Positions 23,646 through 36,654 of a DNA stretch of 64,000 nt are shown here, in pieces (positions within the stretch are counted from its first letter, which is position 1; the number at the start of each line of letters is the position of its first letter). The stretch is taken from assembly GCA_963573305.1 (NCBI GenBank), contig OY754337.1, positions 71,893,094-71,957,093 on the forward strand, given 5' to 3'. The notes beneath the pieces were generated by a model. The model did not search any database, had not been told where the DNA came from, and saw only the letters and a list, made by a program, of their open reading frames with translations. The position numbers and the translations under genes were made by a program. The stretch comes from Pyrrhosoma nymphula. Its lineage: Eukaryota; Arthropoda; Insecta; Odonata; Coenagrionidae.

Positions 23646-26219
23646 GACGACCCATGTTATAAGGAGAGTATGGGAAATTATCGCCTTCTTTCTCCCACAA
23701 GAAATACCGGTCGAAGTCCTCCCACAAGAAAGTCCCAGCCGAAAACACTTCACGGTTTCTTCGGCTGGCGAATTCTTATGGGAGTGGGGGTTGGGATAGT
23801 TTTGGCTATTCGTTGTCGGAGGGAGAAGGTCACGCGAGGTTTCTTAGCGAGTACAAAATAAACTCAAGTTGTGCCTGTCGTAGCAGTAAAATTGGCCCCC
23901 AGAAGTCATGGAACGCGTATGCAATACGCGAAGCTCGATTTCAACTGAACACGGAGATGGTCGCGCTCACCGTGTGGACCGACTTTTGAAAGTGATAGTA
24001 CATTACTCTTTCCCATATCGTCTCAGAATCTTCGGAGAGCAAACAAAAAATATATTGTTAGCATTCACTTGCAATTTTTTAACCGGCTGGTAAAATAGTT
24101 GTCTTTTACTAAAATTTAAGTTAGCAATTGTTCAACGGGTAATATTTGCAAGAAATTGCATGCACTCTTTGTATCACATTCGTTTGGTTTCACAGACCCC
24201 CTAATATCTCTGTCAACTTTATGATCAATCATTTTCACGATTCTATTTTGCATACTACACAGCTACTGCACAACTTTTTTGTGACTGACTATTTTGTCCC
24301 CAAACAGTAATGCCATTACTTAGCATAGACTTAACCAGAGCAAAATATATCTTTTTTATACTTATTTACATGTACAGAATCTTGTATATGATTAATTTTA
24401 GAGCTCACTTTTCTTAATTTACTACATATCTTATTACAATTTTCTCTGTACTAAAAAGTGTGATCTAAAGTGTGATAAGTGTAAGTAATTTATACTGAAG
24501 AACCTGTTCCATTTCACTACATTTGCGTGAGAATTTGTTCATATCTCTTTGCAAAAATCATGTTCATGCATTGTTTTAGAAACGCGCTGCAAATTAGCTA
24601 TATTGTTGGAAATGCGCATAACCTTACAATTAGATTTCTTTACATTAATTACAAAATCATGGTCATGTGAACATGTTGCTACGTTATTTACATCATTTTG
24701 CATATAGTTCATGGCAACACTCAAATTACGATGAGCTGATATCATCACAACGTCGTCTGAAAAAGTAAAATATCACAGTTTACAATATATTTTAATATGC
24801 TATTAGCATATTATAAACAAAATTGGCCCCAGAATTGGCCTGAGGTACACCGCATTCACATTTACTGGCTTACCAATACAATTATAGAGGGTAACTCGCG
24901 TACTCCTCTGAAATAAATAACTTCTGATTCATTCCAGGATATAACTTCTTATGCCAAAATCCTGCAAAATCTGCGACAATATTGATATGGGAAAAAGTTT
25001 CCAGGGTGACCGTGGTACCCTACCTTATAAAAATCCATATTGGTATTCAGAAATAAATTTGTATTTTTTAAATAAATTCACTTGACAGTTAGCAACACAT
25101 TTCTCCATTATCTAATAAATGGTAGGGAACAGTGAGGTTGGCCCATAATTTGCCAACTCTTTGTACGATTCCCCATTTTGAATTGGCCTCACAACTGCAA
25201 TTTTCAGCCCCTCTGGCAGTACTCCTTGTGCTAAACGTTTTTCGAAGAGGTTAGTTATAACAGGAAGGAGTACTACGTTTAATTTTATATCTCTCATCCT
25301 AATTCCATCAAGACCTGGTCCCTTATTTTTAAGTTCTTTTATATTTTTTTTTTATTTTTCTTCGGTCGGTTCCGGAATAAGAATACTATTTAGATTGTTA
25401 ATTTTGAGGTAATTATACAAATTCTGCCCAAATTTACTTTTAATCTCCTTGGTACCCCGTATAAATTGCTTTGCGAAGAGTTTACATATTTCATTCTCTT
25501 TAATATTACTATCTAAACGACTTAAAATTAGGTTGTCACCACTTCTTTTTCTACTCCTGCCTGCCATTTCATTTATTTCTTTCCGTAGTGATCTATTTAG
25601 TTTTGAGATTTTGTTATTGAAAGAGTTGTTTTTAGATTTCCTGATCTCTTGAAAATTCCTATCTCTTATGCTTTTATATTTTTTTTATTTGTAGGGAAGC
25701 TTTTTTACTTTTTAAAGGCCTTATCTCTCTAAAATCATCTTATAAATGCTTTCATTTATCCAGTTTTTCCTTCTCCCGACCTATCTGTTTATAGACTCCC
25801 TTGGATTCGTCATATATGTCTTTAAATATTGTATCCCATGTATATTCATTTATTAAAAGGTCGACCTTCTTGCTGTCTATATATTCCATTTCACGATTAT
25901 TTTCATTATTTAGACCAGCTGATTGCTCTGAGCTTAAATTTCTAAAAACTCTATACTTTAGTCCAATCAGTTAGTGGTCTGATCATTTATTTTTTTAGAT
26001 GAAACCACTCACTAAATTACACTGACAATCTTCGCACTTATAACCACTTCGGACCCACCGTGTCAATACTTAATTTATCTTGGTTCATTGTGGTTACTTC
26101 CATGGTTTAAACCATTCATGGCTTGAGGTGGATTTATTTGCATTGATTTTATCGATTCCATGGTCTTCTGTTTTGAATTATCAATGGTATTTTTTATTTC
26201 TCATTGGACTCACTTTTGA

Positions 26220-26425
26220 GGTGCATTAGCCACCTGATAAAAATAGCGGAAGGAGAAATAAACGAGAAGAATTAACCACGGGGACAAAGGCTGGAGTACA
26301 CCAAGTTGAATATGAGGCATGTCAAAAATATAGAAATGTGAAGGGATTAACCGGCTATCTGAAAACAAAATGAAGTCGAGAGCTCGGCAAACCAATCTTG
26401 GGGTTGATGCTTGCTGATGATGGTT
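26220..26425 (+). repeat. Possible RTE-type LINE 3' end
   Basis: GCAAACCAATCTTGGGGTTG at about 26387-26406, followed by a GATGATG-like tail, matches the block at 53196-53215 that closes the RTE fragment there. Such a block followed by GATGATG is typical of RTE element ends. The preceding 160 bp are too decayed to read as protein. Confidence 0.4.
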
Positions 26426-26499
26426 TTCTTCCGATGCGCATCCCTAGTTGTTCGTGATATATACACTGGAAGAGCTCAACGGAGTTCGGTATATTTGTG

Positions 26500-26700
26500 G
26501 CCATATTAAGCTCGTTCGAGGATGTAATACAGTACGGTCCCCGACCTCTGAAACGGGCCGAACTTTCATTGCACCGAAACTTCGTTGCTGCCGATCTCTG
26601 TTGGGATCGAACCGGTGAAGTGATTTTGAGGGCAGCGGACTTACCTACCCACGATTCATACTCCCGAATCAAATGGCGGTTTGATCTTTTTGCTTGACCA
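26500..26700 (-). repeat. Probable tRNA-derived SINE
   Basis: On the minus strand GGTTCGATCCC (26603-26613) is a near-ideal Pol III B box. About 45 bp upstream GTGGGTAGGTAAGTCCGCTG resembles an A box and the start of an anticodon arm. A non-tRNA body follows down to about 26500. Pairing is too poor for a functional tRNA gene. The open frames on both strands here are incidental. Confidence 0.5.
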
Positions 26701-27690
26701 AAATAAATACATAACCATATTACAAGAGCAGTTCTATGAAAGGGAAAATAGCCACAGATAATTTGTGATTTTTATCGAGGAAATGATTTGTGCGGGACGT
26801 CACATAAATATTTGCTTTTGTAGGTCATCGAAACTGAAAAATATATTGACAGGAAAGGAAAATCGGAAACTTTATGAATGTAGCAATGTGAAATAGTATG
26901 TTTTTAACCTCGTAAACGTGAAGGTTTTTTGGTGGTTGTGGATGACCTCGCTAAGTTCACCAGTTAACTCATAGGAAATTCGAGCATGAAGTCAGTACCG
27001 ATGTCTACTGAAAAACTATCAATTAGAAAACAATTGACACACTACTAACATCAAATGCTACATGCATAATTCTTCTGCTCTTACTTTTTTAGAGAATGCT
27101 TTGCTCATTTTGCGCTTTTCTCTCCGCTATCATTCTCCTCTTTTTCTCCGCTTATCTCTCCTCTAACGGCCATTCATTCAAACGGAAAGTTTTCCTTGTA
27201 GTACTATTCCTACTTACCTGAAGAATATTAGAAAGTATCGTGGTAATCTATTTTTTATCCTTCTCTGAAGTTTTACATACCTGTAATGGATACCAACGAT
27301 ATTTTGATCGCATCAAATGCAAACTTTCCAATTACAGCAGTACCCACCGTGCTGCGTGCTCTACATTCTGTAATAATAACATTACGACCTATTTTGGTCC
27401 CACAATTCTGTTTTAAAAGCACCATGTTTCTGAGAGAGAGAAAAGCATGAGTTGTTTTCTTTTAAAATCAAGAGTATTTTCTCTAAAAACTAAATGTATC
27501 ACGACGTCATTCAAAGTCATATGATACTCTGACGGGCCATGCCGCACGCTCTCTATCCCTTTTTAAAATATTGCGACCAACTTCCGTCCTAAATTATGTT
27601 TTAAGACAACTCTTGGTACCCACCATTTTACCTGATTTCGTTTGTTTGAAACCCGAGTATTTTTTCTGAAAACTTAGGAATCACGTCGTC
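26701..27690. other. No recognisable gene
   Basis: AT-rich DNA. Two similar segments (27376-27510 and 27566-27690, sharing TTTGGTCC/TTCCGTCC-, CTGAAAAC- and CACGWCGTCATTCAAA-like blocks) suggest an old local duplication. No coding signal was seen. Confidence 0.4.
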
Positions 27691-28910
27691 ATTCAAAATG
27701 CCTTGGTACCCTTGGCGTGTGGCCGAATGTTTACTTTTCAATCGGGAGCAGACTCCGCGTTCTTTCCCCCTCCCTCTTCAATGCTCGCCATCCCCCCCCC
27801 CCCAAGCCCCCGATGGCAGTCCAAGCACGGACGTTGACGCGGCGGCGAACTATGACTCTTCCACGGTCCACCGCCACCTCATCCCTGCACCACCCGACCT
27901 CTTCGCGTACTTCTTCCCCCGCTCCCCGCGATGTCCCTCCCGGTTCCTCGCTACGCCTTCACTATCTTCACCGCGAGAGGCGGCATCTCCTGAAATAATA
28001 AATGGTGCTGTTTTTCCAGCGATCCTCTTCTCTTCCACCCCTCCCCCCCCCCTGTTTCCCGAGGGTCGTACTCACCCCGCCCAGTCTCCAACTGGGGGAG
28101 AGCCGGTCCCCTTCCCCCAATGCTTCTTGCCCCTTTTGCTGTCCCATCCGGGGGGCGGATGGGGGAATCTGCCCCTCTTTCCCCTTCAGCGTGGACCTCC
28201 TTCATGCCCCCGCCCACACCCAGGCCGAAAACTTCCACTCAACCCACTGGCCGCATCCACTGCTATAATTCATTCTGGGCCATTTAATTACTTTTGCATT
28301 TTTAGTCCTCCCCCCCTTCTTCTCCACCCCCTCACTCATCCCATCCCATATCTTTTCCTTTCTCGCCTCGCCTCGCTCGCTATTCTACATATATCCGCCT
28401 CCCTTCTTACTCTTTCCAGGCACGAAAGGGCCGAGAAGACTTAATTTTCTCATTCCTCACGTTCTTATTAATTATAGCCCGCTAGAATTTGCTCTCGTGG
28501 ACTCTTCTCGGTCTTTATTTTATCATTTTTTTTCATTCTTCCATCTCTCTCTCTCTCTCTGTCTCAAGCACACTTTCTTTCTTTCACGCATCTCATCCCT
28601 CCCTTTTGCGATCTCCCGTCTCCTCCTTTTATGCCGCAATAAAAACTTTTCTTGGTGGGTGGCAGAGGGTGTTTTCGGGGGAGGTGTGGCGGGAAAAAGT
28701 GGAGGCTCGAATCCTTAGCCATTAGGCCGGGGCATCCGTCTTTCCCCTTCCCATCCCCCCTTCCCTCTCCCTCCGCCCCGATCCTGGACCGCCCGATGGT
28801 TTGCCGGGATGGGCGGGCACTATCCCCTTCCTCTCCTTTGCCGCGTCGCGATCGCTTCACAAATTACCGCCATCTCTTCCCCGCCCGCCAGAGTTGAGGC
28901 GAGGCGAGAG
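27691..28910 (+). repeat. Large pyrimidine/GC-rich island, low complexity
   Basis: Dense C/T runs with long C homopolymers (27794-27804, 28041-28051) and a CT microsatellite at 28543-28562. The 248-residue plus-strand frame at 27698-28444 starts just before the island and is proline/serine-rich with no domain. Frames of 60-98 residues overlap on the opposite strand. CpG is more frequent than in flanking DNA, so a promoter or CpG-rich island cannot be excluded. Confidence 0.5.
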
Positions 28911-29167
28911 GTTTGTCGGAGGGACGGTGGTCGGGTGAGAGACGTCTTGAGGAGGCTCATCTTTGACTGTGTGAGTCAATGCAGACACCTTTACGGACAC
29001 AATTCGTAGTTCCACCTTTTTGTTTGCGATTTAAAAAAAAACTGTTATAAGAAAATAAATTCCAGAACCTTAAACGAATATCTATTTTCAATGAACACTT
29101 CTCCCACAGTAGAAGCCGACTGCGGCGCCATTTCTATTGAATGTATATTGCAGTACTTTAACTAGTA

Positions 29168-29470
29168 GGCGGTCATGGTGGCCTAGTGGTTAGTGAGCTG
29201 AGCTGCTAACCGGAGGGTGCCGGATTCAAATCCGGGAAATCTGGATTCAAAGCTTCTCTGGACACCCCCTCCCATAGTCCTCGCGGTGCGACTTTCTGAT
29301 TGTCAGATCTTTGTGGTAAAATCGCAGGTGGCCCAGGGAAAGGAACTGACCCTCCTACCCTGAATTTGTGAATTTCACACGCCAATGGCTTTGTACGGGG
29401 TGAGCTCTACTCTCACCTATCAAAACCAACCGTCGCGTCTGGTTGAAACACGGAGTAAGTTTAACTAATA
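29168..29470 (+). mobile_element. tRNA-derived SINE
   Basis: The head has a strong A box, TGGCCTAGTGG (29179-29189), and a B box, GATTCAAATCC (29223-29233), with GAGCTGCTAACC at the anticodon position, resembling tRNA-Ser(GCT)-type heads. The head repeats a piece (GGATTCAAA at 29222 and 29243). An unrelated body of about 220 bp follows, with GGCCCAGGGAAAGGAACTGA. No adjacent tRNA 3' end or terminator supports a real tRNA gene. Confidence 0.75.
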
Positions 29471-30620
29471 GCTCCAAATATAAGATGAGCGCCTTAATTT
29501 CATTACTATTCGATTCCCTGGGAATTATAAGTTTTTTTCATGAAAAAGGGCATTTATAGCAATAGAAAAATATTATTTTTCCCATGCCTTTCTAGTTTTT
29601 AACTATTTATCATTTTAAGTTCAATTTGCAAAAATAATGGGATGAAAGGAATGATTTTGTTGTTCCGATTAAACGAAGATTTTTTTATAAACGAGCGTTT
29701 TTCTATTAGTTACCAAAGTATGAATAAAATTAATTTTAGGTCATTTTACGATGGAACCAAAGCTCCTCGTATCGAGAGGCGTTTTCCTCCCAAATTGAAT
29801 TTAAATGATATTTGATTAACATATTCAATGCATTATAATCGTTATAGCAATACGCGAGAGGAGGGAATAACAAGGCTGCCAACTATTTTTTTAAAGAGTT
29901 GTAGATGTTCTTAATACGTGATCATGGCAATGAAGTTGGTGAGTTAGGGTAAATAAGTAAAACTAAACGTTGATTATATTTTTAAATTAATATTATTTAT
30001 CAATTTGTCAACCCTTATATGCATAAAATAAGTCCCACAACTTACTTAATCTAACAATGAGTAATGATTGTCAGATGTAGACTCGATGAGTGGTCCCGTG
30101 GCATCAGTATCTTATGTCGGATTAGTTTAACCTTTTTACATAAGTTAATGCATACAATCTCTATAAAAGTGCTATTTTAGCCTGCATGCTGATATTCCTA
30201 GGGAGATCCTACCATGTAGCGTCATATTGCCACCAGAAAGGCTCTGTAATCGCAGAACACTACTAATGAGCACTATAGTTAGCACTAAAGAGATCACTGG
30301 CGTAGAAATTTTTTTCTCCATCCCTCTGTACAATATTATTTTTTCATCATTTAATATATTGTATAAAACATTATTCACCATTTATAAATGCATCCTGACC
30401 CATGTTTTTGCTCCGAGACTGTGTGATTTTCACGTTAGCTTCGGCCCAAGCAGTCGCGACCTCCTTCAGACGCTGAGTCTCGGACTCCACGGTGACGTAT
30501 GTTGGGTTAAGGGCATGAGTAAGTGTATGTACTGGGTTTGGTTGCGGCTTTCCTCACCAGATGGCAATCTCTTGGAGCTCGCGGGTGTTTGCTTTTCCGG
30601 CCGCCGTTGTTGCCGCTGGT
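29471..30620. other. No recognisable gene
   Basis: Mostly AT-rich. A 131-residue plus frame (30227-30622) has no domain and overlaps minus-strand frames. Confidence 0.4.
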
Positions 30621-30910
30621 AGTCTAGGGTCTCGTGGTCGGAGCCGAGTTCCATTCTCCTCCTCCCCTTTACCCTCCGCTTCCCCCTCCTTTAACCTCCC
30701 CGCTCTCTTCCTCACAGGGTCCTCTTTTCGGTCCACTTTTTTTATGTCCCCTCCTCATATCCATCCGTTCCGCTGGAGAAGTTTGAAATTTTTCGGGTGT
30801 CATCAACTTCCCTCACCCATCCTGACCCTATTCCTGCCACTTAATGTGACAGTCTGTACCCCTCCTCTCGCCCTACGAGTGATGGAAAATACGGCTCCGT
30901 CTACATCTAC
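30621..30910 (+). repeat. Pyrimidine-rich tract
   Basis: C/T-rich on the plus strand, with spurious proline/serine-rich frames. Same character as the tracts at 14.1, 20.6, 28 and 36.8 kb. Confidence 0.5.
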
Positions 30911-30934
30911 ATGCCACCCAGATGATCGCGGCTA

Positions 30935-31035
30935 GGATCATATTATTTAAATGTGGATCATGTTAATGTTATGTTAAAATTTGGATCATATTATTTAAAT
31001 GATTGGTGTTTGGGCACGAATCATTTAAATAATGG
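30935..31035. repeat. Short local repeats around ATCATATTATTTAAATG
   Basis: GGATCATATTATTTAAATG occurs at 30935-30953 with a second near-identical copy about 47 bp later (30983-31001). CATTTAAATAATGG at 31022-31035 is a partial inverted copy. No function is apparent. Confidence 0.5.
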
Positions 31036-34000
31036 TACAGGGAAGGGAATCGATTGGAACAGGAAAGGACGAGAAATTACGTTTTTAGCGGATTAGTTTC
31101 TCACTGTTTTTTTGTAATTTCTATAGGTGCGCAGGAGCAAAGAAATCTTAAGCCAATCTGTTCGATTGAGGATTGCTCTTACATTTCGTCGTTTGGCCTG
31201 TCCAGAAAATGTACTCTGGAATTGAAGTAAGCTCGTTGAAGAATGGGTCGTCACCGTACTCACCCTTCCGGGTCAGTCCCCGAAATATGAGCCCAACTCT
31301 TCCCTCTCTCTTTCCCAGAAAGCGCGGAGGCAGCGTCGAAAATTTACATCTCTGTTGGCAATGATGCTGGGAATTGGGTCCCACTCCCCCGGTCGCAAGT
31401 TGCAATTGTGAATGTCGAGGAGTACTGCCGTATCACTGTGTCTCGGCTCTGTCGATAGGGTACTGGATCAACCCCGGGTTTAGTTTTTTTTACATTTTAT
31501 TATTTATGGTGACCGATCCCAATCCAGGTTACGCTCTTGTGTTTTCTAAATTCGCCCTTTCGAATATGCTGCGATGTTTTTACTTCGCAAAAAATAACAT
31601 GATAAAAAATGTGGTAAAATGTATTTCATTTTCCAGTTACTGGGAAAAAGGCTGGTTGTGTATTTTTTTATTGATACCTATGATAAAATGTTCAATAGTA
31701 TTAGAAAAATTCTCTAGTTACACTAATATCAAGAATAAGTTTACGTGCCTTGTACAAATTATAAATTTTCTGAATTCATCTCGTTTAATAAAAGTTGTTT
31801 TGATTTTATGTATTGGAAGTTTAAATGTGTCATATTGCACTTTAAAGCTTGATGCTACCTGATTATAAATTTTAAGACACCGCTATATTTAATAGCCTCC
31901 CTTTCAGCACGTAATTTAATGATGAAGTCCATTATAATGACTGTGTAATAGCCGAAACTCTGAGTTGGAAGAAATTGAATTTTGTGTGGTTTATTACAAA
32001 GTTAAATCATTTCTAAATTAACGTAGTTTAACTTTAAACACCTTGAAAATTGTGAGTCGGAAAATGGTTGACAATTTAATGGTGTATGGTAAATCATATT
32101 TAATTTTTTATAATATTAATTTGAAATTTATATTCAAGTTCGTTTCACTTTTTAGTCCATTCAAATTTGTAAAGAACCCATCCTAATCCAAAATGAGTGC
32201 TCATCGAATAAATCCTTCTCGATTGTGAGAGCCAATATTACATTCCTCGTTTAAATAAATGCCCGTGTATCAATATTGAAATTTGAATGAGTTACAAATG
32301 GTAAATCATCTCTAATGTATGAAGGAGAGGTGGATAGGTAATATTTACTGCCCACTCCAGTGTATGTGGATGTAGTAACCCGGGGATCAGAGTTGAATGA
32401 TATACATTGTATTTCCGGTGAGTGCTTCGCGATAACTTGTTGGCTAAATTGCCTACTAACTTAAATGTAGAACTTCAAAATTGAGGATCAGCAGCAACAG
32501 GACCGCAGTCGCCATAGCATTACACGCTCCGGACTTTATGTGACTGAAACTGTTATTGCTCTCGGTTACGTAGTTTGACTGTTTGCGCTGAGGTGAACGA
32601 AGGTAAACAGGCATCATTTAATTGCACTGAGGCGTCCCGGCAACGACTGGCTAGCACGGTGGGAGGTGAAATCACGCATTTGAAACAAGACGAGATTTGC
32701 AATTCCATGAAGAACATAATAAACGTGCCCACGTTTTCTTACCCGTTCTGCTGAAAGTGTCGCTTAAAGATTTTGTGTCTACGTCCACATAGAACTGTGT
32801 AAGTCACCTCATGAGTTTACAGGAGGGGGTGAATTTGCACAGAGCATCCACTAATTTCTCTCCTTCTATGCATTTATGGCGAACTACAACAGCCGTGCAG
32901 GAGTTTTGGAGAACATCTCGCTGTTCACGGCCCTCTGTCATTAATCAGACAAGCCATGTGAATACACCAGCGTCAGTAATAGTCGATGCTTTATAGGAGT
33001 TATTTTGCCCAAAAAGTCTATCGTTTTTCCACTTTTTATCTCTCCTCGATTTCGGGTCATTTTTTCTGCCATTAGGACTTGTTTTTTCCTTCCAAAAGTC
33101 GTATAAGTTTAACTTATAATACGCAATTTATCCTCCAGAGGGGGCGGTATTTTAGATCTCTTCCCTCTCTTATTCAAATACGACGAAATGATGTATTCAT
33201 CTTGGCTTTTTTATGAACTCACAGATTCCCTCTCATATCCCCGCCTAATATATGTATAATCCAAACTATTTCATCCAAAATTTATCGCTTGCATATATAA
33301 CTCCTGGATTAGCATACTTGCAAATGACATCCAGAGGCCTATTTTGAACCTCAGTATGTTGCATAAATTAAGCATCTCCTGCCAAGTGATGCATCTTGAA
33401 TCAATATACTCTCCCAAAGGCCTGCTTTTTTATGCATGTATCTAGATTTTTGTTCCCTCGGTAATCTCGCTTGAAGTAATTACATTGCATTGCATTCAGC
33501 GTACGTTCTATATTTTGCAGTTTTTCTAAAGACGACGTTACGGTGTAGCCTAGTTCCTAGTGACCTTGACAGTATTAATCACATGGTGAAACCTAGTTCT
33601 GAGTGAAACATTATTTTTTGGACTTTTCAAGATATTTCTGCACCTCTCTCCATGAGTTTCCGCCACATCATGTCGATGCTTTTCTAGTGCATTTACCCGT
33701 GAATAAATATTATGCCCAGATAGAAAACTCCTGATAACCTATGTTTAAGCGTCGCGTTTAGCATTTTTATCGATTTTACTCTTAAAGTATTTTATAGTAA
33801 GATAGAATGGTCGTCAGGCGATGGATTGTTTAATTTTCAGTTACGTTTTTATTGTTTGGTGTTACCATCATCTTTACTTCTAAAAATGTAGCATTGTTGG
33901 GACTTCTTATTTCAGTTGACCATTGTAATATTATGTTCCCGTATTGGCTATTCATCCCTGTAGTTTTTACGGAGTCATGCATTGGCTATGGAAATTGAAT

Positions 34001-36650
34001 TGAAATAATAGTGTTCCAGCTTTCTCATATCTCTGTGCAAAAGGCTGAGTAATTTTCCTATTCTTCTAAAATCTGGTCTCTGCTGATTTCAAATTTCTAG
34101 TAAAGGCGAGGAATGTGTAGAAAAATAAGTGTTTTATGGATATGAAATGTCTCCTGTCTTCGGAAAATTGGAAGGCGCGGGCTAAATTGTGATAAACTGC
34201 GCGAAATCAATTATTAGACCGCCTGTAAATTTCGTTTAATCTCAAAATATAGTGCATGGTATTTGGTTTTGTCTTCATGCGTCTATATTGTGCCCTTTAC
34301 GGACGATCTTAGATTAAATATCGCAATCTTCCATCATCTGCGCCCACAGGTATATTCAACAAGCCACCAATTCGGCGTGTGTGACTGGTTTTCTGAGAAC
34401 CCAGCCGCTAATTTACTGTTATTAGGTAAAATGAGCCAGGATGAAGTAATTATGTTTCATCTAGAGAATAAAGAAGCCTATCCTCCGTTTCATTTAGGCC
34501 GAGTACAGTCCGGGGAAAAGGAGCACTTTAGTTGTTTCTGTCGTCTATTTCCCTTTACATCCCTGGCCACACATTGCTAGTCATAAAAGAATTGTTGGTT
34601 CATAAATGCCACTTCGGTGTTATTGCTAAACTTGGATTTTTCTCAGCCTTTCTGAAAGTCTATCTCCTCACACCATTTGTCTAATTATTGCTGTTTGACT
34701 TCCTTTCTTACCATGTTATGCGAATCATCCTTGACCTAATTCAATTATAAATTAATTCTTCGTATTATTACTCCCTAATAATTTATTCATATTCTTATTT
34801 TTTATCTGATATAAAATAGTAATTACTATTTCTTTTAGTTTAATGAACCAGTAAAATTCGTTTTATGAATCGATTTTCGTAATAGTTTTGTTTTAGTTTG
34901 GGAAGTTTTGTCGTATTTTAGGAAATTGTCTCTCCATTTTAACTATCGTGCGCAGTGCCTTCTTGCATCTGTGCATTCTATTTTCACCTATGTCACATCC
35001 ATATATCACATCAGGCGTGATCTTTTGCTCCAAAGGTTCCTAATGTTTCTCATATGAGAGGGTTATCTTCTACCACATTCACCCAGTGGCATTCTCTTTC
35101 CGTTTTTCACGGACCTCTTAATCTACACTCATATATCTGATTTGTCTCATCTATTCTCTCGGCATGCCCAAAGCAGCGGAGCACAGCTCTCGACGCCATA
35201 GCAAGTAATTCACACTCTTCCCTGACACGTTTCTTCCCACTTATTTGCCAGATATAGTTTACCATAAGGTTATACCCATTCTCATATGTGACCCAAGAGA
35301 ATTCTTATTTCTACTCATAAGCGATGTTTTAATTTTCTCTACATCTTCCATGCAAGGGTGTTCGTGATTTTTTTCCTATTACTCTCTGTCTTTCGTCATC
35401 TTCTTTTATTTGCCATGAATCGCTTTCAGCAACACTGGAGATAAAGGACATCTGAGTCCTACGCTTCCTCGCATAGGGTGAAATGAACCGTGGAGTCTAC
35501 GTGTTATATTTTTTGCTAATTCTCCGTTTTTGTAGGAACGACTGAGTAAATTCGTTTGAACTTTTATCTTCACAAAGTTGAGAAAGACTGTTAAAACTGT
35601 AATGATTTAGAATTCCAACTTGTTCTCTTGAATTGCGACTGCAATGGTAATTTTTTCATGAAAGTTATTCTGATTTGCGCTTTGCATTTTCTAAGCCTAT
35701 GCCATAGATTGTAATAAATGACTCTCCTAAAATGAAAGTGAGCCTAAATTAATTCTGAATTTTTCAAATTTTCTTGTGGGTTGACCACCTTGGTACATTT
35801 AAATATGCTGTAATTTCTGTCTAGTTACTTACACTGCTAAATCATCCATTCCATTAATGCGTTTATCATATTAATGAAGGGGATTACCACGTACATGTCC
35901 AAAGAATTTGTTCGTTTTTCACATTAAAGTTTTTGAAACTCATTTATATCGTTTTTCAACCTTTAGCTCTATGCATTTCCGACTTTTTTTTAAGGCTATT
36001 AGATTAATAAAAATTACTGTAAATAGGATAGTCATGTTTTTTAAATATGTTTTTGAAGCTCATGTAAGGGTATAAAAAGTGTTATTTCAACGAGATCATT
36101 GGTGACAATACTAAAGCATTCCGCCGATAGTTAACTCGTAAAACAGCATATCGGGAGTCTTTCGCGTGATTAAATTATCCCTTCTTTCAGCTTATTAGAT
36201 CAACGAAAAAACTGTAAATAGGAATGGATAAATATTTTAACGTGTTGATGTCCCAAATTGAGTTGAAATGAGTATTTATAGGGATATATCACTGCGTTGG
36301 AAAACAAAGCGACGGCTCTACGGCCAGAAGGAGTTTTGTTTGTAGAAAGTGATTAGTGGCCCGAGGATCATCTGGGCACGGAGCCAGCCATTGAATTGAG
36401 AGAGCTGGGCGGATGGCGTACCAAGGGATCCCCTCTGGGAAACCAAAATAAATCCCATACGAAACGAATCCGGGTATCATTTCCCAGCGATGGCTCCAGA
36501 GTACAGATAACACGAGGGCTTATTTTAACAAGCGCAAGCCTACCTTAAAAAAAACTTAGAGGTTTAAATAAATATTTCCATTTCAAGTTTTTTTTAAAGT
36601 GGGGGGTTTAAATAGATATTTCTCGCTTTTCTGACTCCCGTTTGTTCGCG
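31036..36650. other. Long stretch without recognisable genes
   Basis: Short frames only; the longest (31374-31862, 162 residues) is aromatic- and isoleucine-rich from AT bias and shows no domain. 36289-36513 gives a 74-residue minus frame without homology that I recognise. No clear transposon proteins, SINE boxes or long inverted repeats were found. Confidence 0.4.
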
Positions 36651-36654
36651 TTTT

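Larger units (their letters stand above)
22221..24000. mobile_element. Tc1/mariner-type element with TA duplications, internally rearranged
   Basis: TA at 22221-22222 and 23999-24000 flank inverted ends beginning CTATCACTTTCAAAAGTCGG. Similarity between the ends continues for about 100 bp with scattered mismatches, including GGTCCACGCGGTGAGCGCG on the left. TA duplications and the transposase fragments inside identify the Tc1/mariner superfamily. The N-terminal transposase part lies on the minus strand and the C-terminal part on the plus strand, so an internal inversion or a composite origin is needed. At 23695-23750 a short imperfect tandem duplication (CCCACAAGAAA units) is present. It is non-functional. 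Confidence 0.75.
21900..25990 (-). pseudogene. APE-type LINE (CR1/Jockey/I-like), decayed, split by a Tc1 element
   Basis: Minus-strand reading starts near 25985 with the last endonuclease motif SDH, then a long linker (EYIDSKKVDLLINEYTWDTI...). It continues with reverse transcriptase fingers (GLDGIRMRDIK; GVLPEGLKIAVVRPIQ; ELANYGPTSLFPT at about 25310-25115), then SDDVVMIS and FVINVKKSNCKVM (about 24760-24600). A C-terminal region follows with ITVWG near 24300. After a 1.78-kb interruption (22221-24000) the tail resumes as MIPKLFNALPKYTHDLKSFG at about 22180-22090. The 3' end near 21900-21990 is a repetitive AATGTAA tail. Many stops and frameshifts are present. The catalytic YADD box has become SDD. 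Clade assignment is approximate. Confidence 0.75.

Noticed and set aside
27698..28444. 248-residue open frame, the longest on the plus strand
   Set aside because: It lies mostly in a pyrimidine/GC-rich low-complexity island, is proline/serine-rich, overlaps frames on both strands, and shows no domain or splice context.
29168..29245. tRNA gene
   Set aside because: A and B boxes are good, but acceptor-stem pairing and terminator are lacking and a SINE body follows.
31374..31862. 162-residue open frame
   Set aside because: AT-driven F/I/L/K-rich sequence without domain, promoter or splice support.
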